A DNA stretch of 35,358 nt from a virus, in the IMG/VR virus record IMGVR_UViG_3300042934_000530, positions 1 to 35,358 of that record. One strand, given 5' to 3'. How positions within the stretch are numbered: the stretch's first letter is position 1; every line of letters begins with the position of its first letter. Shown here in pieces: positions 7,940-16,922 of the stretch. The translations under genes were made by a program, and so were the position numbers. Below the pieces are notes generated by a model. It was not told the DNA's origin, did not search any database, and saw only the letters and a list, made by a program, of their open reading frames with translations.

Positions 7940-8443
7940 TTACAGGCCGAGCGCGTTGCGCACTTCGAGGAGCTGGTCTTTGCCGTCGATCACCTGAATG
8001 CCGGCGACCATGTCGATCTCGTACATCAGGCGCCCGTCGATTTCGAGCTTGTAGTACGTGACCGCTACGGCGTGTTTGATCTCGGCAGCATCGCCCGCTT
8101 TCCAGTCACCGAGATCGACCTCTTTGAGGCGACCACGCAGGGTGGCAACGACAGCTGTCACCGCGCCTTTTTGGCCCTTGAAGGCACCTCGGAACGTGGC
8201 GTTGAACGCCGTGCCGTCAGCCAGGCCGAAGTATTTGAGCGACTCGCGGCGCACGCCCTTGGTGACAAACGAGGCTTCCATTTTCTCAAGCCCCTGATCC
8301 ATCTCGATGGGGCCGGCCATGCCGCCACCACGATATTCGTCGGTCTTGGTGGTCAGCTTGGGCAACGTCAGGCTGGGCACGTCGCCGGAGAAGTTCACGC
8401 CGTCGACGAACAGGTTGGTGTTGTACAAAGTCTGAGGAATCAT
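7940..8443 (-). CDS. Major tail tube protein (P2 FII-like)
   Basis: This 167-residue protein has the conserved start MIPQTLYNTNLFVDG and the segments SLTLPKLTTKTDEYRGGGM and AGPIEMDQGLEKMEASF, which identify the P2 FII tube family. It forms the inner tube of the contractile tail. The end YYKLEIDGRLMYEID is also typical. The gene follows the sheath by 13 bp and is of the usual length. Confidence 0.96.
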   Translation of the reverse strand: MIPQTLYNTNLFVDGVNFSGDVPSLTLPKLTTKTDEYRGGGMAGPIEMDQGLEKMEASFVTKGVRRESLKYFGLADGTAFNATFRGAFKGQKGAVTAVVATLRGRLKEVDLGDWKAGDAAEIKHAVAVTYYKLEIDGRLMYEIDMVAGIQVIDGKDQLLEVRNALGL

Positions 8444-8456
8444 TGATTACGCCCCC

Positions 8457-9623
8457 TTAGGCTGCTTCAAGCACTTCGGTCATCCACTGATCGGTGACTT
8501 CGAAAAGGAAATTCGGGTTTTCTGCCGGCGGCACGTCGGTGAAACGGATGCGCCAATACACTTTGCCCTGGGCGATCTGGCTGGCCGTGTTCAGTTCGGT
8601 GTCGGGGAAGACTTCAAAGTTGATGATCGCGCCCTGAGCTTTCAGGTCGGCCATGAACGCGTTGAGACCGTTGGTGACATCGGTCACGTAAGTCTTGGTG
8701 ATCGAGCGGTCGACCGCCCACTTGTGCCCGGCCTGCACCGCGTCCATGAGGATGAACAGCGTGCGAACGCGGGTAACGAATGCCCACTTCGGATCGCTCG
8801 ACAGCGTGCGGTTACCCCACAGGCGATAACCATCGTCGCGAATGATCGTGGTGATATTGGCGTTGTTGAGCAGGTTGGCCCGGCAGGTTTCGTCGCCGTC
8901 CAGGTACTCGACCGCGCGGCCGGTGCCGGTGATGCCGGTCAACTCTTTGTTCGACGGCGAGGCCCAGAACCCGTATTCAGCATCCGTCCAGGCAAACAGG
9001 CCCGCCGCCCAAGCTGAACCCGGCGCGTCGACGGTCTTGCTGGTGACGGTGTCCCAATACTTGACGCCCGGGTCGACCATGAACAGGTTGCGACTGCCGA
9101 AGTTATCGGCGTAGGCCATGGCGGCCTCGTCGGTGGTGCCAGGGCCGTCGATGATGCCGATGGCACGCAGTTTCTGCGCCAAGCTATCGAGCGCTGTGGC
9201 GACCGCCTGAGTCGCGGTATGACCCGGTGCGATCAACAGTCGCGGCTGCGCATTGAACAGGCTTTTACCGTCGAGCAGCGCCTGCAAACCGGTACGCTGA
9301 CCCGAGGCCAGCACGCCGCCGATAATCGCCGAGGTTTGCAGCGCAGCGTCTTCCAGCTTGGCCACACCGATGGCGACGATCACCGCTTTGGCCTTGACGT
9401 AGATGGCCTGACACGCCTTGGTGATCGCCGAGTCAGGGCCGAACGCAGCGATGGCTTCGCGCTCGGTAGTGATCAATTTCAGCTCGCCCGCCTTGGCCGT
9501 ACCACCGCCCAGAACGCCAGGTGTGAAGGTGTCGCACAGACCGATGATCGAGGACGACGGCAGCGAGATGGTGCGTGCGCCTGTGTCGACCGACGTGGTC
9601 GTCACGCCGTGAAAAAAACTCAT
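8457..9623 (-). CDS. Tail sheath protein (P2 FI-like)
   Basis: This 388-residue protein is a P2 FI-type contractile sheath subunit: start FFHGVTTTSVDTGARTI, SSSIIGLCDTFTP, then RLLIAPGHT and the conserved GYRLWGNRTLSSDPKWAF followed by RSITKTYVTDVTNGLNAF. Length fits P2 FI (about 396 residues). Its presence shows a myovirus-type tail. The preceding spacer (9624-9726) holds a hairpin-U-tract. Confidence 0.97.
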   Translation of the reverse strand: MSFFHGVTTTSVDTGARTISLPSSSIIGLCDTFTPGVLGGGTAKAGELKLITTEREAIAAFGPDSAITKACQAIYVKAKAVIVAIGVAKLEDAALQTSAIIGGVLASGQRTGLQALLDGKSLFNAQPRLLIAPGHTATQAVATALDSLAQKLRAIGIIDGPGTTDEAAMAYADNFGSRNLFMVDPGVKYWDTVTSKTVDAPGSAWAAGLFAWTDAEYGFWASPSNKELTGITGTGRAVEYLDGDETCRANLLNNANITTIIRDDGYRLWGNRTLSSDPKWAFVTRVRTLFILMDAVQAGHKWAVDRSITKTYVTDVTNGLNAFMADLKAQGAIINFEVFPDTELNTASQIAQGKVYWRIRFTDVPPAENPNFLFEVTDQWMTEVLEAA

Positions 9624-9642
9624 AGGGGTCAGTCTCCAGAAA

Positions 9643-9666
9643 CGAAAAAACCCCGCATAAGCGAGG
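9643..9666 (-). terminator. Intra-operon terminator before the sheath gene
   Basis: On the minus strand CCTCGC-TTAT-GCGGGG (6 bp including one G-U pair) is followed by six Ts and then CGTTTCTGGAG, the probable ribosome binding site of the sheath gene. Confidence 0.65.
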
Positions 9667-9726
9667 CTGTGAGGGTGTTCGTGTTACGCGTAACGGAAAA
9701 GAAAACGCCGCGTCAGTGCGGGGCGT

Positions 9727-10341
9727 TTAGTCGGGTTGGGCTGACAGCCAGGTCGGCGCCAACGGCCGGTGTTCGGCGAGCGGAAATTGCGAACCTTGCG
9801 GCCAGTCGCGCAACTGCCGACGGTAGGCTTGCAGCTCCGTATATTGCTCGGCCGTGATCGAGGTCGAACCACCTTCCTCTAACTCGTCGCGATGCCGAGA
9901 AACCACGCCGTCAGTAGCAGCAAGCGCACCGTCGCGCCACACCCGTTCAACCGCTTCAACGTGATCTATAGAGGGTGGCAGCGGATCGACGAGCATCGGA
10001 TAGCCATCTCCACCCGCGGCTATTCGCTTACCGTTGAACTGGCCGTCAAAAAGCTCTGCATGGCGCTCTTTGGTAATTTCCACCGCATCTACAGGGATCA
10101 AGCAATCCGGGTTCTCCACCTCCACCATGGCAGGTGTTGCGTTCACATCGGGAACGTTGCGAAATGTGATTGGTTCGGCCCCGGTGTTCGTCATCTGCTC
10201 GTCACCCACCAATGCCGATTCGCCCGGCAACAGAACGACATCCACTTTTGGCCGAATCCAAGCTGGATCAGCAACGAGGATCCTCCGCGCGCCATGAATA
10301 AATGCGTCATAGAAACCGCCCGTTTGTACTGAGAAGAACAT
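9727..10341 (-). CDS. Tail fibre assembly protein (P2 gpG-like)
   Basis: This 204-residue protein follows the fibre gene by 9 bp. The C-terminal region, with TAEQYTELQAYRRQLRDWPQ, is the hallmark of Caudovirales tail fibre assembly chaperones, which fold or attach fibres. The N-terminal ~110 residues (PKVDVVLLPGESALVGD and following) are less conserved and may match the specific fibre tip. Confidence 0.85.
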   Translation of the reverse strand: MFFSVQTGGFYDAFIHGARRILVADPAWIRPKVDVVLLPGESALVGDEQMTNTGAEPITFRNVPDVNATPAMVEVENPDCLIPVDAVEITKERHAELFDGQFNGKRIAAGGDGYPMLVDPLPPSIDHVEAVERVWRDGALAATDGVVSRHRDELEEGGSTSITAEQYTELQAYRRQLRDWPQGSQFPLAEHRPLAPTWLSAQPD

Positions 10342-10350
10342 GTTTACTCC

Positions 10351-11697
10351 TTAGTAGCCGATGGCTATCCAGTAAAAGGTGCCCGCAGTCGCCGATTTGT
10401 ACCAAGCCTGAAAAGCCGATTTATCAATTATCTGCGCTCCCATAGGCTCGACAGCGGCCGGGCTTGAGGCTTGATCACTGACAATTACGCACAGCCCCTC
10501 ATTGGGGAACGTAGTGGGAAACACCACCGTTGTTCCGCCATACGCAGCGACAGTGGCCGCGCCCCACTGGACGATCAGGCCGCTCGGTAGTTTCTGATAC
10601 CCGCCGTTTCCCGAAACCGACATAAAAAACTCATCAGCGAATTTCTGCATTGTTGCAATCGCATTGCCCCTTACGCCCGTTGGGGGAATCGTCGCAGTTG
10701 GCGTACCGGTGAAAGCAGGACTAGCAATCGGCGCTTTCAGGGCCGTCGCCGCAGCCAGAACAGTCCGCGCAGCCTCAACGAATGCCGTCGTCGCAATTTG
10801 TGTGGAGTTGGTGCCTGGCGCCGCCGTCGGCGCCGTTGGAATATCCAAGAACGCTGGGGATCTGATCGGCGCATAACCCTGCATCACGTCCTGAAAATTC
10901 AGAGCCGTAGTTCCCAGGACAATCATCCCATCAGTCACCAGTTGCCAACGGGTGTCGGCCAACGTGACGCCCTGCTCAACCGACACCACCAGCGCCGAGG
11001 TCACCTTGTCGCTGTTGTCGGCATCCGGCGCGCGCGCCCACTCCTGCGCCGCCGCAATGTAAATGCCATTGTCCTTGGCAACGGCCTGATTTTTCACTAG
11101 CACCCGAGCACCCACCGGCACCGAAACGCCGTCAATCATCTGAAGGCCAGTCAGCGCGATGTTCGATGTGGTCGCCGCCAGAACCGACTGTTTACTGTCG
11201 AGTTTGTACAGCTCATCCAGGATTCGAGTATCAACGTAGTTGCGAGTCGCCAGGACAATCGCCGGATCGATCTTGAGGGTGATGTTGCCGGCACTTGTCA
11301 CCACAAAGTTCATGCGCACAATTTGCGTGCGCCCCGAGCCTTGCGACAGCACAGGCTTGAAGCTCGGCGCGCAGTTGGCCACGGCCACCAGATCCCCATC
11401 CGCATCGTACAGACCGATTTCGCGGATCCAACGCCCGCCTTCGTCGGCCGGGATAATTTGCTCAGCGATAATCACCGCCGAGTTGACCGGGTCAACCTTG
11501 AGTTGATTCAGCGGCCGACGCCGCCATTCATTGATCAGGCGGGTCTGCGACTCAGAGGGAATCGGGTCGGTACCGTTGGCATCACCCACGCCCATTTCCG
11601 TGAGTTTCCAAGGAATGCCGAGTGCATCGGCATTCGCTTGCTTGGCTTTCCCCACATTCGTAAGGATCGCAAAAAACTGCGAATTCGCATCAATCAT
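10351..11697 (-). CDS. Tail fibre protein (P2 gpH-like, tail-collar type)
   Basis: This 448-residue fibre has the conserved N-terminal baseplate-attachment part (NSQFFAILTNVGKAKQANA, WKLTEMGVGDANG, GGRWIREIGLYDADG). A middle repeat-rich region (TGLQMIDGVSVPVGARVLV, then AKDNGIYIAAAQEWARAPD) follows, and a C-terminal tip begins near GYQKLPSGLIVQWG. The last ~100 residues probably determine the host receptor. It is short for a fibre (P2 gpH is over 650 residues). Start overlaps the gpI end by 8 bp. Confidence 0.92.
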   Translation of the reverse strand: MIDANSQFFAILTNVGKAKQANADALGIPWKLTEMGVGDANGTDPIPSESQTRLINEWRRRPLNQLKVDPVNSAVIIAEQIIPADEGGRWIREIGLYDADGDLVAVANCAPSFKPVLSQGSGRTQIVRMNFVVTSAGNITLKIDPAIVLATRNYVDTRILDELYKLDSKQSVLAATTSNIALTGLQMIDGVSVPVGARVLVKNQAVAKDNGIYIAAAQEWARAPDADNSDKVTSALVVSVEQGVTLADTRWQLVTDGMIVLGTTALNFQDVMQGYAPIRSPAFLDIPTAPTAAPGTNSTQIATTAFVEAARTVLAAATALKAPIASPAFTGTPTATIPPTGVRGNAIATMQKFADEFFMSVSGNGGYQKLPSGLIVQWGAATVAAYGGTTVVFPTTFPNEGLCVIVSDQASSPAAVEPMGAQIIDKSAFQAWYKSATAGTFYWIAIGY

Positions 11698-12298
11698 AAT
11701 AAACGTCCAGGGTGTCTATGGTGTGTTCGCGGCCGACTACGCCGAAGCTGCCAGTCACCTCAATGTCACGCATGACGGGCGGGTAAACGTCGATTTCGTC
11801 GCCTTCGTAGAGGGACACGGCGATGTTTAAATTGCCCTGAGTTTCCAGGCTGATCGCCAGCCCGGTCAGTTGCCGGGTAACGGGTTTGGCATCGTCGATC
11901 AGGCGTTCAAGCTCCTGATACATTTCTTCAGTGATGCCGGTATCGAGCACCCCGACCTTGAGCGCGAAGGTGCCGGGCACACCCTCGGGCATGGTCTGGA
12001 ACCACTCGACAATCTCGATCAGGTAGCCCAGCGGCTCGACCACCCGGCGCAACGCGCCGATAGTGCCTTTGTGCTTGTGGATGTAGTACGACGCCTTGAT
12101 GGCCGCGCGCTTGGTCGCCTCAGTCCACCGGTAATCCCAGCGGTCCACCGACCACGCCCATGCCAGATGCGGCAGCAGATGAACCGGGCAGGTATCGGCG
12201 TTGTAGAGGTCGCGCAGAGGGACAATCGTCTTTTCGAAAAACGCGGCCTCCATGGCCCGTTCCAGTTGCGTGCTGTTGAGCGGCAGTAGACTTTTCAT
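11690..12298 (-). CDS. Tail protein I (P2 gpI-like baseplate)
   Basis: This 202-residue protein has the gpI pattern: SLLPLNSTQLERAMEAAF, LRDLYNADTCPVHLLPHLAW, DRWDYRW and IKASYYIHKHKGTIGALRR. gpI is a baseplate wedge component next to gpJ, near fibre attachment. It lies one base after the gpJ stop and overlaps the fibre gene. Confidence 0.95.
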   Translation of the reverse strand: MKSLLPLNSTQLERAMEAAFFEKTIVPLRDLYNADTCPVHLLPHLAWAWSVDRWDYRWTEATKRAAIKASYYIHKHKGTIGALRRVVEPLGYLIEIVEWFQTMPEGVPGTFALKVGVLDTGITEEMYQELERLIDDAKPVTRQLTGLAISLETQGNLNIAVSLYEGDEIDVYPPVMRDIEVTGSFGVVGREHTIDTLDVYYD

Positions 12299-12299
12299 A

Positions 12300-13181
12300 T
12301 CAGCCCGCCAGCCTCACGTTGTAGCGCGTACAGAACGCCGCTTGCGCCTTGGTCGGGGCCAGATCCTGCCATCCGACCAACTCAACCCGGGCAACCCCGG
12401 CAACGTGCAACTGAGCGTCAACAGCGGAGCGGGCGACCTCGACGCCCAGCCGCTTGCGTGGATTGATCCAGGCTGCCAATCGGTTTTTCGCCTCGGCCAA
12501 ACTGGCATCTGCTTCGGGGCCGGCGCCGGCCATGTGCAAGATGGCGTCAATCTCGTAGCGGATCACCTGCGCACTCTGCACGGTCACCCGATCACCGACC
12601 GGCCGCACGTCCTCGTCATTCAACGCAGCAGCCACCGTCGCCAGCAGCTCAGGCGGCGCTTCGCCCTCCCCCTCTAAACCCAGCACCGTTACCGTAACGT
12701 AACAAGGCTCCGGGCTTTCAGCCGTGGCATCTGCCACCAACCCCGAGGCGTTACGAGCGTGCAGGATGTAGCTGTTACGCGGGCCGGCCGTGGTCAAGCC
12801 CTCATAGGCCAACTGGATACGCTCGCGAAACGGATCGTCGTCTTCCATGACCCTGGGCACTGGTGGTACCGCCAGCAGATCCTCGGCCTGAATGACCAGG
12901 CGTTGCAGATTGACGTTGGCGCCCAAGTGATCGAGGTCACCGCGAATGGCATGTGCCAGCAACAGCGCCTTGCCGGCGTCATTGACTCGAGCGCGGTTGC
13001 CGACCTTGTTGTAAGCCCCGACCTCAAGCACCTTGACCACCGGATCGCTTTCCAGCGCGGCCGTCCAGTTGCCCCCCATGTACCCGCGAAACACGCTCAG
13101 CCCGTCCTGATAAACCTCTTCGAAGTCCAAAGGCTCCAGCACAGTCGGCGCCGGCAGCGACGACAGATCTACGGTACTCAT
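12300..13181 (-). CDS. Baseplate protein J (P2 gpJ-like)
   Basis: This 293-residue protein belongs to the baseplate J family: SSLPAPTVLEPLDFEEVYQD at the start, LLAHAIRGDLDHLGANVNLQ, DDPFRERIQLAYEGLTTAGP and SYILHARNASGLVADAT. It is a wedge component of the contractile baseplate. It overlaps gpW by an ATGA junction at 13178-13181, which suggests coupled translation. Confidence 0.96.
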   Translation of the reverse strand: MSTVDLSSLPAPTVLEPLDFEEVYQDGLSVFRGYMGGNWTAALESDPVVKVLEVGAYNKVGNRARVNDAGKALLLAHAIRGDLDHLGANVNLQRLVIQAEDLLAVPPVPRVMEDDDPFRERIQLAYEGLTTAGPRNSYILHARNASGLVADATAESPEPCYVTVTVLGLEGEGEAPPELLATVAAALNDEDVRPVGDRVTVQSAQVIRYEIDAILHMAGAGPEADASLAEAKNRLAAWINPRKRLGVEVARSAVDAQLHVAGVARVELVGWQDLAPTKAQAAFCTRYNVRLAG

Positions 13182-13513
13182 GCGGCCACCTCCAACGTGA
13201 CGCTGTCGCCCAGGTACTTCCCGACGATTTGCAAATTGATTTGCCCGCCAATGACGGAAATGACGCGTACCTGATCCAACTTCAAGCGCGGCTCCCAGCG
13301 CCCCAGAGCGCGGGCAACCTCAGCCTGTACGGCACTTTTCCAGCCTTCGTTGATGGGCAAATCGATAAACCGCCGTAGCTTGCTGCCGTATTCCATACGG
13401 TGCCGACGACTGCCCAGCGGCGTGCTCAAGATGTCGGCAATGGATTGGCGCAGGTGCTCAATGCCGGATATGGGTAGGCCGGTGTGGCGATCCATTCCGA
13501 TCATCGATGTCAC
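13178..13513 (-). CDS. Baseplate protein W (GPW/gp25 family)
   Basis: This 111-residue protein shows the gp25-like pattern: IGMDRHTGLPISGIEHLRQS, ILSTPLGSRRHRMEYGSKL, and a C-terminal VEVARALGRWEPRL-type stretch. Family members link the baseplate to the sheath in contractile injection systems. It begins within ATGA of the upstream 82-residue gene's stop. Confidence 0.95.
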   Translation of the reverse strand: MTSMIGMDRHTGLPISGIEHLRQSIADILSTPLGSRRHRMEYGSKLRRFIDLPINEGWKSAVQAEVARALGRWEPRLKLDQVRVISVIGGQINLQIVGKYLGDSVTLEVAA

Positions 13514-13758
13514 TCCTTGAACGGCTCGTATTCGTCGCTGGCTTTCAGGAACTTGACCGCTTCGATGTCGGAGGCCGGCACCACGACCGTCGCCTTCTCC
13601 ACCGGATAGGAACGGTCAGTACCGGGGACGATCAACAGTCGCGACGTGTAGAGCTTGTCGCGATATTTCATGAGTTCGGGCGATGAGAACGGTGAGGATG
13701 CAATTGCCGGTTCCGAGGGCGTTTGCACTTCAGTCGAGGTCGTATCGATCTTGGCCAT
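13510..13758 (-). CDS. Small unknown protein between spike V and baseplate W
   Basis: An 82-residue protein, starting MAKIDTTSTEVQ with GGAG six bases upstream. The first ~30 residues are S/T/P-rich and probably disordered; the rest (YRDKLYTSRLLIVPGTDRSY, KATVVVPASDIEAVKFL) looks like a small folded domain. I do not recognise a family. It is co-transcribed with and overlaps gpW, so it is probably a minor baseplate or assembly protein. Confidence 0.8.
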   Translation of the reverse strand: MAKIDTTSTEVQTPSEPAIASSPFSSPELMKYRDKLYTSRLLIVPGTDRSYPVEKATVVVPASDIEAVKFLKASDEYEPFKE

Positions 13759-13775
13759 GTGTTTCTCCAGGCATG

Positions 13776-13798
13776 AAAAAGCCCGCACTGGGCGGGCT
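13776..13798 (-). terminator. Intra-operon terminator after spike gene V
   Basis: On the minus strand AGCCCGC-CCAGT-GCGGGCT, a 7-bp stem, is followed by TTTTCATG. It stands 12 bp after the spike stop and before the 82-residue gene. Confidence 0.75.
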
Positions 13799-13810
13799 GT
13801 CGTGAATGAA

Positions 13811-14377
13811 TTAATGCGTGTGGTGATTACTGTTGCCAGTAGTGTCGATGATTGCGCCGGCGCTGGTGATGCCCTTGGTCACGTGCAACGCCCCTTCGAT
13901 CATCACCGCCGCTTTCAGGTTGATGTTGCCGGTGGTCACGCTCACGGCGCTATCGGTGACAACCGCCTCGGTGCTGGCCACTTTGATGGTGACCGTGCCG
14001 CTGGGCAGGGTGATGCTGTAGCTCTTGGCCTGCCAGTCGTAGATCAGCGAGCCGCCATCATCGAAGCGCCAGACCTCGACATGGTCGCGGTTATCTGGCG
14101 GCGGGCCAGCATTGCCATACAGGCCCGGGACAAACGTGCCTTGCGCCACGTCGCCGCTGGGACTGATCAAACTGCCCTGCTCGCCCAATGACGGTGCCCG
14201 CCAGTGCCTGGCCTTGCCGGCGGCGATGCTGTGCCAGCGCACCCAAGCACTGACCCATTCACTGCCGTCCGACACGCGACATACCGGCGGCGAAGCGGAC
14301 AGATCCACCGCAACCACGTAGCAAGCCTTTACCGCCCCCGCGATCATGCGGTCATGCTGGGCGCTTGCGTAACTCAC
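13811..14377 (-). CDS. Baseplate spike protein V (P2 gpV-like)
   Basis: This 188-residue protein forms the membrane-piercing tip. The N-terminal OB-fold-like part includes CRVSDGSEWVSAWVRWHS and SLGEQGSLISPSGD, and the beta-helical C-terminal part (SYSITLPSGTVTIKV to GALHVTKGITSAG) ends in NSNHHTH, the histidine motif that binds a metal ion at the spike tip in the P2/phi92 family. The end is right at the metal motif, as expected. Confidence 0.94.
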   Translation of the reverse strand: MSYASAQHDRMIAGAVKACYVVAVDLSASPPVCRVSDGSEWVSAWVRWHSIAAGKARHWRAPSLGEQGSLISPSGDVAQGTFVPGLYGNAGPPPDNRDHVEVWRFDDGGSLIYDWQAKSYSITLPSGTVTIKVASTEAVVTDSAVSVTTGNINLKAAVMIEGALHVTKGITSAGAIIDTTGNSNHHTH

Positions 14378-14886
14378 GGCAGATCCTCGGGCCTGAATGG
14401 CCCGTCACCCGGATCAACGTCCAACACCAACGTCCCCGGCGGTTCGTCCGGCCACGGCCATTGCTCAACGCCGAGATAAACCTGCTGCGTCCACTCCACC
14501 ATCCACACCGTGTATCCATCCAGATGCGGCTGGGTCCAGTCCTGCAGCGATTGCACAAACTCGGCGGGTTCAACTGGCAACCCCCACGTCTGCGCACGCA
14601 GCAGCACCGCCAACTGGGTCGCCAACTGCACAGCTTGTTGATGATGGTGCGGCTTGATCGGGTCAACAATGACCCGAGCCTCAAACTTACAGACCAGCGA
14701 GGTTTCGCCGGTGCCGATATCGGTACCCGGCTCGATCTCGGCCACCTCCAGAAACACCGCTGGCAGCAACACGCGATCAGCGATATTTGGCCAGGCCGTG
14801 ACTGCATGCACGCCGGGAAGGTGAGCGCGCAGATGCTGCTCAACCGACCGATAAAGCTGGTCCAGGCTGAAGGGTTCGTCAGACAT
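14374..14886 (-). CDS. Probable tail terminator/neck protein
   Basis: A 170-residue protein between the gpZ-like gene and spike V. It starts MSDEPFSLDQLYRSVEQHLR; the ATG at 14886 overlaps the upstream stop by 8 bp. It contains a two-domain alpha/beta pattern (LLPAVFLEVAEIEPG, EARVIVDPIKPHHHQ, GYTVWMVEWTQQVYLGVEQW) like neck or tail-terminator proteins of other phages. The function is inferred from position at the head-tail boundary; the family is not firmly recognised. Confidence 0.7.
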   Translation of the reverse strand: MSDEPFSLDQLYRSVEQHLRAHLPGVHAVTAWPNIADRVLLPAVFLEVAEIEPGTDIGTGETSLVCKFEARVIVDPIKPHHHQQAVQLATQLAVLLRAQTWGLPVEPAEFVQSLQDWTQPHLDGYTVWMVEWTQQVYLGVEQWPWPDEPPGTLVLDVDPGDGPFRPEDLP

Positions 14887-15544
14887 TGCCGATCCTCTTA
14901 AGGTATTTCTGCAGCTCAAAGTTGAGTTCCTGCTTGAGGATCTCCAGCAGGCGCTCATCCACTTTTTTTACCCAGCTTTCGAAGTGCGGTCGGGCTTGCT
15001 CCAGCGATACCTTGGCTTTGGCCAGCGGGAAACGACTGCCGTTTTCGGCGACCCAACCCGAACTTGGCCCGCGACCAGGTGACACCGTGCTGTCGGGGTA
15101 GTCGTCTGCGTTGAAATGCTTGCTGGCCGTGCGGATCCAGATGTCGGGTTTGTTGCCGTAGACCTTCTTGAGGAAAGCCCCTTGGTAACGCCGCCCCGCC
15201 ACTGATACACCGCTGCCGGTTTGCCGCGCCCGGCCGATCCGGCTGGATTCGATGGTGTTCAAACCGAACCAGAGTTTGCCGCTCGCGGCACCGCCTGAAA
15301 CCGGATAGCTGCGCAACCGCTGACGCACCGCTGCTACGGCAATGCGTTCTGACCGGCTGACGGCTCGGGCGATGTGCGTGCGCAACCAGCCCAACGTCTT
15401 GTTGATTGCGCGCCGATGCGCCGCAGCAGCCGCTTTCGGCACGACCTTGGCAAAGTCCTGGAACGCCTGAAAATCTGCGGCCGAGGACTGGATAGAGATC
15501 ATCCCGCCCCCGGCCGAGGGTTTGAAATAGCTGCCAACACTCAT
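14879..15544 (-). CDS. Minor tail protein Z-like (lambda gpZ family)
   Basis: This 221-residue protein resembles the prophage minor tail protein Z family: an N-terminal helix AFQDFAKVVPKAAAAAHRRA followed by INKTLGWLRTHIAR, then WFGLNTIESSRIGRARQTG and YQGAFLKKVYGNKPDIWIR. Lambda gpZ acts at the head-tail connection and DNA positioning. It is joined by ATGA to the upstream connector gene. In this mosaic it lies at the switch from lambda-like head to P2-like tail genes. Confidence 0.82.
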   Translation of the reverse strand: MSVGSYFKPSAGGGMISIQSSAADFQAFQDFAKVVPKAAAAAHRRAINKTLGWLRTHIARAVSRSERIAVAAVRQRLRSYPVSGGAASGKLWFGLNTIESSRIGRARQTGSGVSVAGRRYQGAFLKKVYGNKPDIWIRTASKHFNADDYPDSTVSPGRGPSSGWVAENGSRFPLAKAKVSLEQARPHFESWVKKVDERLLEILKQELNFELQKYLKRIGNV

Positions 15545-15861
15545 GGGCGCAACCTCAGAATCAGAGCGACCAGGCCATCGCCGCTTGGCTCGAGCTGGAT
15601 CAGGTCGTAGTCGCCGCCGCCATCCAGGGCAGGCAGGTCAACGCTGACCAGCATACCCTGCTGCAGACCTTGCGAATCGCTGACGCGAATCTCGAAACGC
15701 GGCTCGCGCAAACCGGTGTTGAGCTTGCCGAACTTGGGTTGCAGCCAGGGCGCGGCAAACATGCCGAACACTGGCTCTTCGCGACCCTCGATCCGTGCGG
15801 TGTCGCCCAGCGTTTCGAACACCACCGCGTCAACCTCGGCGATCAGATCGCGAAAGCCCAT
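15541..15861 (-). CDS. Head-tail joining protein (lambda FII-like)
   Basis: A 106-residue protein beginning MGFRDLIAEVDAVVFETLGD, with EPVFGMFAAPWLQPKFGKLN in the middle and a beta-rich end (DYDLIQLEPSGDGLVALILR). Length and pattern fit the lambda FII attachment protein family. The start at 15861 is 2 bp after the capsid stop. It should sit at the capsid portal vertex where the tail docks. Confidence 0.82.
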   Translation of the reverse strand: MGFRDLIAEVDAVVFETLGDTARIEGREEPVFGMFAAPWLQPKFGKLNTGLREPRFEIRVSDSQGLQQGMLVSVDLPALDGGGDYDLIQLEPSGDGLVALILRLRP

Positions 15862-15863
15862 GG

Positions 15864-16859
15864 TCAGAGTTCCAGCAGGATCTGGGCGCGCGGTCGAGTG
15901 CACAGGTGCAGCGGGTTGGACTGAGCTTCACCGGCCATGCCTTTGTTGAAGGGCAGCGGCTCGATCATGCTGTAGTAGGGAATACCCTGGGTGTTGACCG
16001 TTTCCATGTAGTCAGCCGGGGCAAACACCGAGATGTACAGATCCGGCACGCCTTCAGGGATCAGAAGCGCCTTGTCGTCATGCACGAACGACACGCCGGC
16101 CACCTTGCCCCGGTAGCGCTCCCAAATGATGCCGCCGAACTCGAAGCTTTCACGGGCATCACCGCGCAGGGCTGCTGCCTGCTGGCTGTTGAGGTAGGTC
16201 TCTTTGACCGACTTGTGAACGATCAGCTTGTTCCAGAAATTCTTGCCGCAGAAGGCGCGAGAACCGGTGCTGGTCACACTGCCGAGCGCGTCTTCCTGCA
16301 TGTCCAGCGCCTCGCCGCATTGAACCCGCAGCTCAGTCTCGGGATCCGCCAGTCCCATGGACATCCTTTGACGCTTCACACCGAAGCGGTCATAGAGATC
16401 CAGCAGTACGGTTTTGCCATCGGCGTCGAGGATTTGGCCATTCAGTGCGCCCATACGCTGGAATTCGTGCGTGGCGTCCAACTGGCGCCGCGCCTTTGCC
16501 AGGCGCGCATTGACCACGTCCTGCACGGCCTGCAGTTCAGTGCGAGTGCCGAAGGCACGGATGCCTTGGATCTCGTCAGCCTTGATGGTGAAGCGCTCAG
16601 GCAGGTGCACGGTGTTGAACGGGATCAGGTTGCGCTTGCTGGCCGCGACCACCAGGCCTGAACCACCACGCTCCCCAGCGGGCACCAGTGCCAGGGTGTC
16701 GCCGTCCTTTTCAATCTGCACGGTCAGGGTGGTAATGCCTTCTTCGCGAAACAGGCCCAACGCGCTGATGCGTCCCGGCAGGTAAGGTTGATCATTGAGC
16801 GCAGCGGTCAGCGAGGTAACGGTAAACGCTTCGTCGTCAAAAATGGCGATATCGGCCAT
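15864..16859 (-). CDS. Major capsid protein (lambda gpE family)
   Basis: This 331-residue protein matches the lambda E family: MADIAIFDDEAFTVTSLTAA, NDQPYLPGRISALGLFREEG, NLIPFNTVHLPERFTIKADE, AVQDVVNARLAKARRQLDAT, and GIIWERYRGKVAGVSFVHDD near the end. The ATG at 16859 is the family start. Family members form the icosahedral shell and are stabilised by the decoration protein, encoded just upstream. A 7-bp hairpin terminator lies between the two genes, which may tune their ratio. Confidence 0.96.
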   Translation of the reverse strand: MADIAIFDDEAFTVTSLTAALNDQPYLPGRISALGLFREEGITTLTVQIEKDGDTLALVPAGERGGSGLVVAASKRNLIPFNTVHLPERFTIKADEIQGIRAFGTRTELQAVQDVVNARLAKARRQLDATHEFQRMGALNGQILDADGKTVLLDLYDRFGVKRQRMSMGLADPETELRVQCGEALDMQEDALGSVTSTGSRAFCGKNFWNKLIVHKSVKETYLNSQQAAALRGDARESFEFGGIIWERYRGKVAGVSFVHDDKALLIPEGVPDLYISVFAPADYMETVNTQGIPYYSMIEPLPFNKGMAGEAQSNPLHLCTRPRAQILLEL

Positions 16860-16876
16860 GGGTACTCTCCAGAAAC

Positions 16877-16900
16877 GAAAAATCCCGCACGCGGCGGGAT
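16877..16900 (-). terminator. Intra-operon terminator between decoration and capsid genes
   Basis: On the minus strand ATCCCGC-CGCGT-GCGGGAT (7 bp) is followed by TTTTCGTTTCTGGAG; the GGAG is the capsid gene's ribosome binding site. The same TTTTTCGTTTCTGGAG segment occurs before the sheath gene. Confidence 0.75.
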
Positions 16901-16922
16901 GCAAAATAAAGAGGGAAATGCT